Assembly (NCBI GenBank): GCA_006176705.1
Contig: QRFJ01004179.1
Span: forward strand, 17,161-81,160
Direction: 5' to 3'
Source of the DNA: Cocos nucifera
Lineage: Eukaryota > Streptophyta > Magnoliopsida > Arecales > Arecaceae
Length of the DNA stretch: 64,000 bases
Under the pieces are notes generated by a model. That model worked only from the letters and a program-made list of their open reading frames with translations, did not search any database and was not told the DNA's origin. Both the position numbers and the translations under genes were made by a program. Every line of letters starts with the position of its first letter. Within the stretch, counting starts at the first letter, position 1. Of this stretch, positions 22,204-32,765 are shown one piece after another.

Positions 22204-22830
22204 TCGACGATTGCTTTTATCTTTTTGGGATTTACCTTGATTCTTTGATGTGAAATAAGAAAACCAAGAAATTTCCTGGCCGTCACTTTGAAGGTGCATT
22301 TGATCAGATTTAACTTCATTCGATGTCGTTAGAGTGTGTCGAAAGCTTCTTCTAAGTCTCGGACATGGTCTTGACTTTGAGTGCTTTTTACTAGCATATT
22401 GTCGACGTACACTTTTATATTTTACCCAATCTATAGCTTGAAGATTTTGTTCACCAACCATTGATAGGTCGCTCCTGTATTTTTGAGTCTGAATGGCATG
22501 ACTTTGTAGCAATAAATTCCTTTATCAGTGATGAAGGCAGTATGTTCTTCATCTTTGGATGCCATTCGGATATGATTGTAGCTTATAAAAGCATCCATAA
22601 AACTCAAAAGTCGATGCCCTAATGTTGTATCGACCAGCTGATCGATCTTTGGGAGAGAAAAATTATCCTTCGGGTATGCCTTATTCAAGTTGGTATAGTT
22701 GATGCATATACACCATTTTTCATTAGCCTTTTTTACCATCACGACATTCGCAAGCCAATCAGGATAATAGATCTCTCTGATGAAGCCTGCCATGATGAGT
22801 TTGTCCATCTCTTCATCGATGATCTTCTAT
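22204..22830 (-). pseudogene. pol: Gypsy-1 reverse transcriptase, right of A2; active site YVDN
   Basis: Minus-strand RT. 22431-22808 reads MDKLIMAGFIREI, then CINYTNLNKAYPKDNFSLP, LLSFMDAFISYNHIRM (catalytic Asp) and MPFRLKNTGATYQ, all standard Gypsy RT blocks (the Arg in MPFR replaces the usual Gly). A stop and frame change precede 22431. The active-site box at 22398-22409 reads YVDN instead of YVDD, which removes the second catalytic Asp. The reading continues through LGFLISHQRIKVNPKKIKAI to the A2 insertion. Dead before or after the insertion. Confidence 0.85.
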
Positions 22831-23192
22831 CATTCGGGAGCAAATGGTCGCTTCTTCAACCTCACCGGCTTGACGTTTGGATTGACGTTCAGTCGGTCAG
22901 TGATTATTTCTAGAGGTATGTCCGGCATGTCGATTGTCGGCCAAGCGAATACATCACCATTGGCTCTTAGCAACTGTATCAGCTACTCATGCTCCATCGT
23001 CTGAAGCTGTGATCTAATTTGAATAACTTTAGTCGGGTCCTTCTCTTTCAATGGGATCGAGACTAGCTATTCGACTGGTTCACCTTGCTTTTCATCCTCC
23101 CGTTGATCAAGTCTTTCTAGCGGTAGAAAGTCTTCCAACTTATTTTCATTTATAGTAATTGCGAGACAACGTCGAGCAATCTGCTAGTCGCC

Positions 23193-23651
23193 TCACATCT
23201 CTCCGACTCCGATTTTAGTTAGGAATCGGACCAACAAGTGAGACGTCGATGCTATCATCATGGGAGCATTGAGTCTCGATCTTTTGAGTATGGAATTGCA
23301 TGCCGATGGGATTTTAATGACCATAAAAGTCAAGACGATAGTGCTTTGTTGAGGCTCTTTCCCCGGAGTCAATAGAAGATCAATCTTTCCTTCGACGTCG
23401 ACAGCGTCTCCCATAAATCTGACCAAGAAAATGGAAACTCTTCAGAGTCGTTCTATCGACAATTTTATTTGGGATAAAATCGAGTAAAACAAAATATTGG
23501 TTGAGCTTTCATTATCAATGAGAATTTTTTTTACATCATAGTTTGCTATCATCGTCGAAATGACAATAACATCATCATGGAAAGTCTGAATTCTCCTTAC
23601 ATCATCATTTGAAAAAGAAATAAGTTTGTTGAACCATTGCTTCTTAGCCAA
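23193..23651 (-). pseudogene. pol: Gypsy-1 protease, broken
   Basis: Minus strand. 23442-23651 has a retropepsin-like active-site region, VKKILIDNESSTNILFYSIL, where the normal D-x-G-S is D-N-E-S, so a Gly is lost. After a stop at about 23442 the region 23193-23426 continues in the same general order (FMGDAVDVEGKIDLLL ... FMVIKIPSACNSILKR), the usual downstream half of Tat-type proteases. It is followed leftward by about 360 bases of linker with stops before the RT. Confidence 0.7.
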
Positions 23652-25231
23652 TTCTTCTTCGGATGTTGCCCTCCGGCCCTTGGTTGCCCAGAGATCATGT
23701 TGATCACCCTAGCCATCGATCAATTTTGATGAATCTCTTCGATGGTGGTGGTTGATCGACACATGACTTGGTCGTGCGATCAAGCTGGAACTTGGCAAGA
23801 TATCCCCATCGAATGAGAGCATTGATCTCATCCTTCAGCTGGAAGCACTGTTTGGTATCGTGTCCATAGTCATGATGAAATCGACAGTACTTTCTTTTAT
23901 CCTTGCTTCGGTTCTTCATTGATAGGGGTCGGTGAAGATATTCCTTCCCTTTGATTTCCATCAAGATCTATGCCCATGGATTAAAGAGAGGAGTATAAGT
24001 ATTGTATCAACTCTTCATATTGGTCGACACTGGATTCAGTTGGGAGGACATCACTTCCTTATTTGAAATAGGTCGGTTTGGTTCGATCGAAGTATCGTTC
24101 TTTTATTATTTCTTCTTCCAACCTTTTTTGTTTAGTTGGTGCTGGTCAAAAGCGTCTTCTTCTGCTTGAATGTATTTATCCGCGTGCTCCAAGTATTTAG
24201 CATAAGTTTGGGGGTGATTCTTATCTAGTGAATAGGTGAATCGAGAGTCCCGCAGACCCTTCTTTATGGCCGAAATGGTCACATCTTCATTGAGGTTTTG
24301 GACCTCAAGCGTGGCAGCGTTGAAACACGCCACGAAGGCTTGAAGAGTCTCTCCCTCGCCTTGCTTAATCGAGAAGAGACTGTCTGAAGTTCGTGGTATC
24401 CTTCTGCTGGTGCTGAAGTGAGCTATGAATTCAAGCTACTTGAAAGAGTCAACACTTTTTGACTGAAGTCTGGAGTACCAAGGTCGAGTAGCTTTTCGAA
24501 GGGTAGCCGAGAAGCTGATGCACATGAAAGCATCACTCGCTTCCTGAATCATCATGAAAGCCTTATAGCTCTCGAGATGATTGATTGGATCGATAGAGCC
24601 ATCATATAGCTCCATATGAGGCAACTTGAATCATGACAGGATTGGCTCATCCAAGATGCGGAAGAAAAAATGAGGAGCTACATGGATGCGGAGACCATCG
24701 GAGGACCCTCCAATCACATCCTCCTAGATCTGGGCCAGTCGATGGTCGATTTTCTTGAGCTTTCGCTCATAGTTATTAAACCATCGCTGGCGAGACATCC
24801 CCAGCATCGATCCTTCCAAAGAACTGGAGGAGGGAGAAGTTGTTGAGTCTCATGGCTGTTTCCCTTTGTGTTGACTCCAACGAGAAAATGGAAAAACTGA
24901 CCATCATGATTGATGAGTAGTTCCTCATGAGCGACGAGGAGATGGAGCTTTCACTCGATGCGAGCATCGAGATGGTCACTCCGATGAAGGAGAGATTGAA
25001 TGCCTCAGCATGCGGTGGCTGTGTTTGGATGGTACATCCTGCATCATGGAATTCTCCACTGCCACGTGCGGTTGCTGCTGGAGGCTGTGCACAGCCTCCA
25101 TTAATATCCGGACTTGCTGCATCCACGCAGCCAATTGCTGGGCCTGCGCATCCGATGTGACCATCAGATGCGAGGAGCTGGGTTTCACCATTATTAGTGG
25201 TGGAGGGAAAAGTGTCTCTCATTGGACTCAT
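23652..25231 (-). pseudogene. gag: Gypsy-1 gag, broken
   Basis: Starts at the Met at 25231 with a Gln/Ala/Pro-rich N-terminus. The retrotransposon-gag capsid domain is split over 24436-24624 (MPHMELYDGSIDPINHLESY) and 24106-24333 (FNAATLEVQNLNEDVTISAIKKGLRDSRF). The zinc-finger-like segment YCRFHHDYGHDTKQCFQLKDEI is at about 23824-23889, inside 23704-23964. In-frame stops and shifts separate these pieces. It would encode the particle protein of the element. Confidence 0.8.
25080..25099. other. Perfect 20-bp palindrome in Gypsy-1 gag
   Basis: GGAGGCTGTG followed at once by CACAGCCTCC, its exact reverse complement, in the gag N-terminal region. No known role. Confidence 0.7.
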
Positions 25232-25315
25232 TGGAATGACTGGCTGGTAGAGCTGATTGTGTTGCGAGCATGCATTTTTACTATTATAGGATTGATTATC
25301 AATTTATTGCACTAT

Positions 25316-25336
25316 CCCCCTATCTGGCGCGCCAAT
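25316..25336 (-). other. Primer binding region of Gypsy-1
   Basis: The minus strand reads ATTGGCGCGCCAGATAGG just after the LTR end at 25341, the place and general form (TTGGCGCC-like) of plant Gypsy primer sites. The GGCGCGCC palindrome differs from the usual site, so the tRNA is not assigned. Confidence 0.6.
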
Positions 25337-25340
25337 CTAG

Positions 25341-26201
25341 TGCAGCCAATCCACCCGCACCTGTAGTTGAATGTCGGAAAATCTACAAGAGCAAGTCCAC
25401 ATAAATTGGAGTTGGTTCCGATGGAGACCCTCTGATGCTTAAATTAGTAGGACAGACTGGTCGAATAGAAAACTGAGAGCAAAGTAGCAGAATTTGCTCT
25501 AAGAGTATCTTGATGTGTCTTACCAGACTAACTAGTTTACCTCTCTTTTATAGATATTGGGGTGATAACAGCTTAGCACGTAGGTCCCTCTTTTTCTGGT
25601 GATGCAATCATGGGTAGGTAGTTAAGACCATCCACTAATTGTCGTTGCCCACTCTTCTCGAGGGTGGTTTTGTAGGATCAATTGTGAGCCAGACGAGTTG
25701 TTTGCAGAGCTTTCGTCGATCAATCAGATGATTTGGCACCGATCGATCATCAGTCAATCGAAAGACTTGAAGCCGATCGACTGTCTACCGTATGGAGAAC
25801 CTGAAGCCGACTATCGTCTTAGTGATTTCCGACCAATGGTTAGTTGGTCTAAAGAAGCAATCTAATCATCATTTGTTAGGCCAATCATCCGTTCGATAGC
25901 CATGTGTCGGTGCTCCCTTCAATGTATCGATCGGATAATTGATGGATTGACGAGTGTTGATCCTTCGGCGAGCCTTCTCTATGGTGATGATCGATCGGAT
26001 GTTAATTGTCATCCTACAGTCAATCAATCAATAATCGGCTGGGTGAGTTGAACGTCGATCATCGAATCAATTAGTTAGTGGTTCGTCGAGTAATTTGTCG
26101 ACCATCCATTATTGATCGTCAGCCGGCGAATATCTATTAGTGTTTGATGGTTGGTCGGTTGTAAGTTAGTAAGTCGGACGGCAGACTGATAGCCCTCAAC
26201 A
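25341..26201 (-). repeat. 5' LTR of Gypsy-1 (single copy in window)
   Basis: 861 bp, on the minus strand TGTTGAGGGCTATCAGTCTG at 26201 to ...GGCTGCA at 25341. Boundaries are judged from TG/CA ends, the adjoining primer site and gag start, without a partner LTR. A poly-GATCGA-type composition (many 'gatcgat', 'cgatcg') is notable. Confidence 0.65.
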
Positions 26202-26337
26202 TTGGCAATCCATAATTATTGGGAAGGCAGCTAGTCAACTAATTTGTTGGCCATGAAGTCTGTTTCATCTAATTTTTTGCCTTCTCTACAGATTCATTTC
26301 TTCTTCATTTAAAGTTAATTGTAGGAGATGTTTGTTC

Positions 26338-26388
26338 AATAAAAAACAGGCTCGCTCTAGGCTCATTTTCAAAAAAAAAAAAAAAAAA
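26338..26388 (+). other. Possible retroposed 3' end: AATAAA plus 18-A tail
   Basis: AATAAA at 26338-26343 is followed 28 bases later by an uninterrupted run of 18 A (26371-26388). That is the spacing of a polyadenylated mRNA end. The preceding 130 bases are cut off by the Gypsy-1 LTR at 26201, so the source cannot be identified. Confidence 0.4.
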
Positions 26389-27469
26389 GTTTTCTTTGGA
26401 GTCAAAGAATTATAACACAATTAATATGTACGTATATTGTCATGTCTCGTATCCAAGAATTTTGAGATCACCATGTCAGACACTATAAAACATTCGGGCC
26501 CCCAATCCAGATGACACTGTTAAGGTTAAGGACCCAGACAACCTAACCCAAGATTGAACGATACCTAATACTATTAAGTAGGACTCCTAATTTCATAGAA
26601 ACACATATCTCTAGAGCTTCTAATCTAACAGAAACCAAAGACAATTTACGTTCTTCGTAGATTATGGACTTCCTTTCCCACCAGGTAAATTTAATTATTG
26701 ACTGTAGATACTCCAAGGCCAAAATTAAGCATCATAATTAGTAAATTTAGGTTGCATTTGGCATCGCTGTCAATGTTCAGTTTTCCTGAAACCGCAAAAA
26801 CTTATTTATGTTTTTTTTCCTTTCTGAAAACTAAAAACCAAAATCTGTTTGATAACCAGTGGTTTTTTCTATCTGAAAACTAAAAAAGGAAAAAATGAAT
26901 GACACTACAGAACACAGTAATAAGAAGATCACGCACTAGTAAGCTGCTTTTCCATGCATGCTAATGAGTTAAAAGAAACAATATGGGAAAAAATGAATTC
27001 AAAACTGGAAAGGATCGCATTAACATTTTAAATGAAATACATTGTTAATGAATACATTATATGAAAACGAAACTACCAAAAACAATCAATTGCTTTTAAC
27101 TTTGGTGATTGGCATCTAATATTAGCCATTTACTTGGAAATAGGTCTATTGTCTTCATATTCAGCATCTAATAATTATCACTGTTAAAATGATTCTTTGA
27201 GATATTTTTTGTGCAATTTATGAGGCCACAAAAATGAGGTAGCGCAGCAAAATCAAAGAAGTTGATATACAGAAACAAAATCAGAAGGATGTTATAAAGA
27301 AATCTATAACTTCTGCACAAATCTCCCATTAATCAGACAACTTCATACAATTTTAATAAAATGCAATGCACACATAACAGACTTCCAGAAAATGCATCAA
27401 TCCACAAAGATTTTTTTTTTTTATAGTGAAAGCATTAATCTACTAAGATTACATGGCTAATTAGCAGGA

Positions 27470-27665
27470 TTAATCAGGAAGAAGAAGAGGACAAGAAAAA
27501 AAAGGAGGAGGAGGGGATGGGGTCGAAAAAGCGGATGGGGCCGGTTGCAAGGAGAGGAAGGGGAGGGGGAGAAAAAGGTAGATGAATGGGTTGGTGGTAG
27601 AGAAAAGTATGGAGAAGTGGCGGAGGTGAAGAGAAGAAGAAGACATCTCAAAACTGGGGAAGACA
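27470..27665. repeat. Purine-rich (GA) tract
   Basis: About 195 bases with very few pyrimidines on the plus strand, made of gaa/gga/gggg runs. The open frame on the minus strand across it is Ser/Pro/Leu/Phe-rich because of composition. It could form triplex DNA or be a 5' untranslated exon of a lost gene; neither is shown. Confidence 0.55.
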
Positions 27666-27849
27666 TATCAAGAAGACATCCTCCTCCATTTTTCCCTTAA
27701 TGAATGATTGCTGGTAGATTTGATTCACCACTCAAAATTGGAGAATATAACTCTAGAATCCTAAATTCAATAGGCTGGTGCCGCACTTTGTCCATGGCAC
27801 CGAGTAAGGGGATTAAGTAGATTCTAGAGAGGAAGAAAAAGACCGTTGT

Positions 27850-29119
27850 TGCAGAATCTGGTTGATGCCGAAATAGAGCTGAAGTTGGAGAAGACGTGGT
27901 CACCGTCAGAAATCTGTAAAATAGAAGTTCCAACCGAAGTCGGGGGTGGTGGCTCTGATAGGACCCTCCGATGATCAAGTTAGCTCTTTTGGCCAACAGA
28001 AATGGAGTGCTTAGAAAATTTAGAGGCAGAGTAATGGGGAGAAAAATGAAAGCTTTGAGAAAAACGTATCTAGAGAATTTCTTTTATAAACGGAGTCTAT
28101 AACAAACTGATGGTAACAGCCATAACCATCTAGTAGTGAGCCGTTCGGGGTCACGTGAAGTTTATTACGGAAGGTGATGTCTGTTGTCGTGATGTACCAG
28201 CCGAGAGCAGTGTCTTTTGTCATGACTTGCTGGTCTATTGGGATTTAATAGTTGAAGTTCAGAGGGAGCAGGCATTGACAGTGAAGAACTTCAAGTTATA
28301 ACATTTTCAGAGAAGTTTGGACTCCTTTTAAGGTTGCCCGTATGTGGGTTGGCTTGTCCTAAGCTGGTAGTCGGATTCATGCGGATGACGAGGTCCTTCT
28401 GGATGGCCGAAAGAAGGTCGATTGGAAGGAGGTCAATCAAAAGGAGCTTGCCCAGCTACTGGAAGGAGTTTGTCTGGAAGGGAATCTGACTGGGAGGAGG
28501 TCATCCGAAAGGAGGGTGACCGACAAAGATCGTTCGAATAGAGTCTGACTGGAGGAGTCTGAAAAGAGTCTGTCTTGGAGGAGATAGCAGTTCAAAAGAG
28601 GTTCGAATGTCTCCAAGATTGTCTGTGCGTTGACCGGTATTCGTGGAACTAAGGATTGATGCCGAGGTCCTTTTGCTTGCACATCCAAGGTTCTTGGTGC
28701 GAGAATCCAAAGACCCACCACTCACCACATATTGCAGAAGTTCATTTGGGGTGTAGCTCTGCAGATCAAGATCGAACAGCCTAGAAAAGTTCTAGTTGGG
28801 GAGGAGTTCAAGTAGCTTCAAGATCGGCCAGGCCATATTGCACTGGGATCGAATACTTAATTGCTTAGAGGGCTATCATCACTGTTTAAGCTCATCTGGA
28901 TGAAACCCACAACCCTTGTAGGTTCTGGAGTCTTCTGAAAAAGTTGGCGATCAGAATCGAGGAAGTTGGCTTGCAAGTCCAATTTGGAGATTTGCGGCCT
29001 TGATGCTAAGCAGGGATTGTTTATTGGTTGAAGTTGGTTGTGGTTGTTGTTGCCGAACGAGGTCACCTCAAGACCTAACATTTTATCGGACTTTGGCAGG
29101 TGAGGGTTTATCCCTAACA
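27850..29119 (-). repeat. 3' LTR of Gypsy-2
   Basis: 1270 bp, minus strand TGTTAGGGATAAACCCTCAC to ...GATTCTGCA. It aligns over its whole length with 46943-48210. On its right, the minus strand reads AGTAGGGAGGCTTA, a plausible polypurine tract. Confidence 0.85.
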
Positions 29120-29804
29120 TAAGCCTCCCTACTCTCGAGTTCGAAATTCAAAGGAAGGAAGTAAAGAAATGAGAATGCTGAAGTCCTTTTCCACTCTTTG
29201 TGCCTGTTGGAAAGGAAGTTTTGGCATTTACCTTGCTGGTGCTGAAACTTCTCAAATACGAGGTGATCCGAAAAGATAATTTTTGAAATTCTCATTGAAG
29301 CGCTATCCAAGGTACGACGCAATTATGATTCTGTCTGTTGCCAACCCTTTATCATGATGAATAGGACACGTGTCGTCCTGAGGTTGGTCAGTGGAGACCT
29401 ATAATCATGACTACCTCGAACTCTTATGACTATTTAAGCTCATCTTCTTCCTTTAGGATTTTAGTTCGCCCAAGTTTTCTCTCCTTTTCTTCTGGTCTTC
29501 ATCTCCTTCTTGCTTTGGAGTGCCAATGTTTTCCATCATCTCCCTTGATTTTTAGGGATTCTCCCATTTGATTTTCATTGAGCTCGCCACTCTCCATTCT
29601 TTTCCATCGATTTAGGTTAGTCCCTGAACCCTCCTACTGATTATTTTTATGTTTTATGGCATCTTCATCCATTTGATTTCTTTGGAAAAGTCTTGAGTCT
29701 TATTTTTCTTGATTTTTTGGGGGTTTTTCCAACTTAGTTTGATCCATATGTCCACTGAAGGATCCTGATCAACTTATTTCGAGAGTTCGGCTCATCTAAC
29801 ACTG
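29120..29804 (+). promoter_or_regulatory. Upstream region of the Gypsy-2 antisense ORF
   Basis: 685 bp between the 3' LTR and the antisense ORF. A TATA-like TATTTAA is at 29431-29437, followed by a pyrimidine-rich stretch (29443-29540). This looks like a promoter and 5' leader for plus-strand transcription independent of the minus-strand LTR promoter. Inferred from sequence only. Confidence 0.4.
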
Positions 29805-31745
29805 ATGGATCCATCCCATAAGGGCCCTGAACGTATAGAAGTGTCCCAACCTCCATTCATTCCCAATACCTTCTCCTATAGACTTCGACATGAAGATCTT
29901 TCTCTGATCAGGATCCAATTTGGAATCTCTTCTGAATATGAACTTGAACTTCTTGGCCCTAGCGATCGAGCCTGCTCTCGTCCTCTAGACTGAACTTGCT
30001 TGTATGTTAAAATCCTCTGTGTAGGACTTCGGCTATCCATACCTCCTTTTGTAGTCGACTTGTTTAAGTTCTTGAACATTTTCTTTGCCGCTATGGCACC
30101 GAACTCACTTAGGTTCGTCATAGGATTTTTTTCTTTGTGTATTATGGCCAATGTCCAACCTACCATTTCTCTATTCCATAATTTTTTTACCTTCAAACAT
30201 CATGCCACTGTCAAAGATTGGTAGTATGTCTCTTCTCAGTTTGACAAGAAGTGGTTGCTTAAGGATGCCCCTTCTTTCAGTCACAACTGAAACGAGAGAT
30301 TCTTTTTTATTTTATGTCTTTCTTTAGAATTAGGACTCTTCTTGGAAAGAAATAAGAGATTCAACCCGTCGAGCTCCTGGGCTTGAGAAAGAAGATTGGG
30401 ACTCGACCGATAGACTAAAGAACTATACAGCTCCCCCGATCTCCAAACTCCTAGATGATCAGACCTTATTTTACCTCGATCTCAGTCCTCTTGACCTGGT
30501 AGGTAGTTCTCCATGACTTGCCAATTGTACATTGCTTTCTTTTTTTCCAACTTTAACTTTTTCTACCATAGAAATGACTCCTAAAGAGCGAAACCACTTG
30601 ATGAAGGAGATCCAGTCCCTCAAGAGGAAAGGCAGTACCATCAAAGAACCATCAAAGAAGGCTCGTGTTGAAGAGCCAACCCCGACCGTACCGATCCAGA
30701 TAGTTCCTGCCCAGAGTTCGATGTGGCAGCACCGAGTCCAGACATGCCTGGTGAAGTTGCTCCCTCTGCACCTCTTGAGCGGGAGGAAGTCACAGGGAAG
30801 AGGAAGAAGGAGAAGAATGCCATTGCAAAGAAGGTCAGGAGGAAGGTCGGGTGCTCTGGTGGTGAGAGCTCTGGCCAGGAAGAGGGTTCCTTAGATGATG
30901 GGGAGGTCGTCCATTCCTTGATGCGGGGCAGCATTCTCCCGCATATCGTTGATAGAATGGTCTGGAAGGAGAATGCGGAGAGGTTCAATGAATCCTTCAC
31001 TGCTTATCTGGAGGTAACCAACTTCTTTGAACTTATTCGAATGAAGGATGTACTCTCAAAATTTTGATTTAAGCTCTTTCTATTCTATAGCTAGGGCATT
31101 ACTTGTTTGAATATTCGAGGGTAGCTGATCTTCGCCAAGCTGAGGCTTTCAAAGCTCTTCAAGAGGCTCAAGTGGAGACTGAGAGGATTTGGGCCTAGGT
31201 CGATAGCTTGAAGGTGGCCTCCGAGACACAAGCCGTAGAGGTCGAGCACCTTTGGGAGGTGTTGTGGAGGGAGGAGGAGGCTTCGACAGGGTTGATGGCG
31301 GTCCTAACCCTTTCTGAGGACAAGAGGAGGAAGGAAGGTGTTGTGGAGGGAGGAGGAGGCTTTGACAGGGTTGACGGTGGTCCTGACCCTTTCTGAGGAC
31401 AAGAGGAGGAAGGCTAAAGAGGAGGTCAGTGCCGAGAAGGAGCATGTTGTCGAGGCCTTCAAGTCTTCCAAAGCCATGGAAGACATCGAGATTGCTTTCA
31501 CCAAGGAAGCTTTTTTGGAGGGGTTTGAGATCTGCATGAGGAGGGTCATAATGAACTTTTCTGAGGTAGACCTCAATCTTTTGATGGACGAACTCAGTGA
31601 CGAAGTCGGTCCCTCCAATGCTGGTGCTGCCTCTCCCATTGTTGAGCTTGCACCTGAAGCTCCAGAGCCTATAGTTACGGTCCCTGAGCCTGCTCCTGTA
31701 CCAACCTTGTTTGCTACTGTATCGATCGAGGTCAAAAACTTTTGA
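29805..31745 (+). pseudogene. Antisense ORF of Gypsy-2, 'putative gypsy type transposon' family-like protein
   Basis: Plus strand, convergent with pol. The frame from 29805 (MDPSHKGPERIEVSQPP) is stopped by TGA at 29991. It resumes at 30000 with a GLRLSIPPFVVDLFKFLN segment and APNSLRFVIGFFSL, the signature of the plant protein family Pfam lists as 'putative gypsy type transposon' (PF04195); this is recognised from memory, not searched. A Lys/Arg/Glu-rich nuclear-type region follows (KRKKEKNAIAKKVRRK, about 30798-30845). Then come a segment with heptads (31085-31330), a 79-bp tandem duplication (31257-31414) that shifts the frame, and a C-terminal part (31338-31745) with EAFLEGFEICMRRV and FSEVDLNLLMDELSDE, then a Pro/Ala-rich tail. 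At least four breaks. Function unknown. Confidence 0.65.
31257..31414 (+). repeat. 79-bp tandem duplication inside the antisense ORF
   Basis: Copies at 31257-31335 and 31336-31414 differ by a few substitutions. Since 79 is not a multiple of three, the duplication shifts the reading frame. This explains why the frame before it (31208-31396) differs from the one after (31338-31745). Confidence 0.85.
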
Positions 31746-32765
31746 CAACTTATACTTTTCCTTTTTTCTTTCAATGTATTCAAACATTTTGTTAAAACAG
31801 TGAAAGTGAATTAAATTTCATACTCGTATTGTGGTGTTTGTTATTCAAAACTCCTCTGACGAGCAAAGCCCTAACCCTCCTTTTCTGGTCGAAGCTGCAT
31901 CGCTACCCAAGGACATCCCTTCAAGATCCATTGCTAAAAACTTGAAAAAGAAAGTTCATCAGCTAAAAAAGAAGTTGAAGAAGGTTGAAGATGAACTTCA
32001 AAAGTTGAGAAAAGCTGCTCGGAGTTAACGATCGAGGTTACTCGTTTATGCCAAGTGCATAAAAAGGATTCTATGGATTATATCAAAAAGAAAAGAAATT
32101 TTGAAGTTGAGCTCGAAGAGACCAAAAAGTGTGCTAGTGTTCTGTCTTGGTCTTTAACAGCCAAAGCCAGCTCCCTTGAAGTTAAGCTTAATGCGGTAAA
32201 AGAAAAAATTTACTATTGGAAGGGAGCTCGCCATGATCTTTTGAGAAGGCACAGTATGACTAGGATTGGTTGAAGAAATTTTTGGAACTCCGAAGATAAC
32301 TTCAAGATACCGAACTTGGCACCACAATTATAGAGTATGCTGAACGGAAAAAATGTCTAAACTTAAGTGCGAGCTTAAGGCAACTAGAGATGAAGTGACC
32401 CATCTTCGGAAGCAATTAGCTGATAGCCAGCAGACCGGTATTTGCAGAGAGTTGGAGCAACTTGCTTCTTTAAAAAAATCCTTCGACGATCTTTCAGCAT
32501 CATACGAGAAGGATAAGGCCAAACTTCAACAGTTGAAGATCCAAATGACATATGAGCATCAAGCCATTTAGGATGCGGAGGCTGAGTCGGAGGTCCTAAG
32601 AAGGTAGCTGCAAGAGTCCAAGGAAAATTTCCAGTAGGCCAATAGATTATTTATGGAGAGTCTACTGAAAAGGAGAGAACTTGAAGAAGAAATCATCAGT
32701 TTGAAGTAATCTTTGGCGATGGCAGGGATCGGTAGCCCAAAGTTTGAGGATTTCGGGCCCTCTTA
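31746..32765 (+). pseudogene. Coiled-coil 3' part of the Gypsy-2 antisense unit
   Basis: Three plus-strand pieces: 31831-32028, 32055-32273 and 32353-32571, then about 100 bases more with stops. All are Lys/Glu/Leu-rich with clear heptad spacing (LKKKVHQLKKKLKKVEDELQKL; LEQLASLKKSFDDLSASYEKDKAKL). Between this part and the preceding one, 31746-31800 is T-rich and ends in AAAACAG, resembling an intron 3' end. It could therefore be a further exon of the same gene; alternatively it is a separate ORF. The Gypsy-1 remnant 7957-8450 has a similar composition. No catalytic motif seen. Confidence 0.55.

Larger units (their letters stand above)
7957..26201 (-). mobile_element. Gypsy-1: Tat-like Gypsy element, nested A2 inside, 3' LTR off window
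   Basis: Minus-strand Ty3/Gypsy element. From right to left: 5' LTR 25341-26201, primer site, gag, protease, RT (to 22204), then A2 inserted, then RT end, RNase H, integrase, a repeat-containing spacer and an antisense ORF remnant (7957-8843), cut by Copia-B. The order gag-pro-RT-RH-INT, the archaeal-type RNase H and the extra antisense ORF all point to the Tat group. All domains carry stops and the RT active site is mutated, so it is an old dead copy. Confidence 0.85.
26202..27849. other. Unassigned flank between Gypsy-1 and Gypsy-2
   Basis: 1.65 kb without recognisable retroelement domains. It holds a poly(A) run with an upstream AATAAA (26338-26388), an AT-rich central part with paired TGAAAACTAAAAA words (26830 and 26880), and a strongly purine-rich tract (27470-27665). 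Short ORFs here are low-complexity. It may be the only original host DNA in the window besides 48211-48895. Confidence 0.5.

Noticed and set aside
24927..25366. Plus-strand ORFs of 77 and 118 codons opposite Gypsy-1 gag
   Set aside because: They are antisense shadows of the GC-rich gag N-terminus, with no similarity in position to the real antisense ORF.
26750..26900. Possible MITE, suggested by paired TGAAAACTAAAAA words and a 'ggttgcatttggcat' start
   Set aside because: No terminal inverted repeats or target duplication could be fixed by eye.
27457..27666. Minus-strand ORF rich in Ser, Pro, Leu and Phe
   Set aside because: It is a by-product of the GA-rich tract; no domain, and the hydrophobic run comes from T/C-rich sequence.
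30641..31787. Minus-strand ORFs of 119, 159 and 212 codons opposite the antisense unit
   Set aside because: Composition-driven shadows of the plus-strand coding pieces (Ser/Pro/Leu-rich), and not in line with Gypsy-2 pol.
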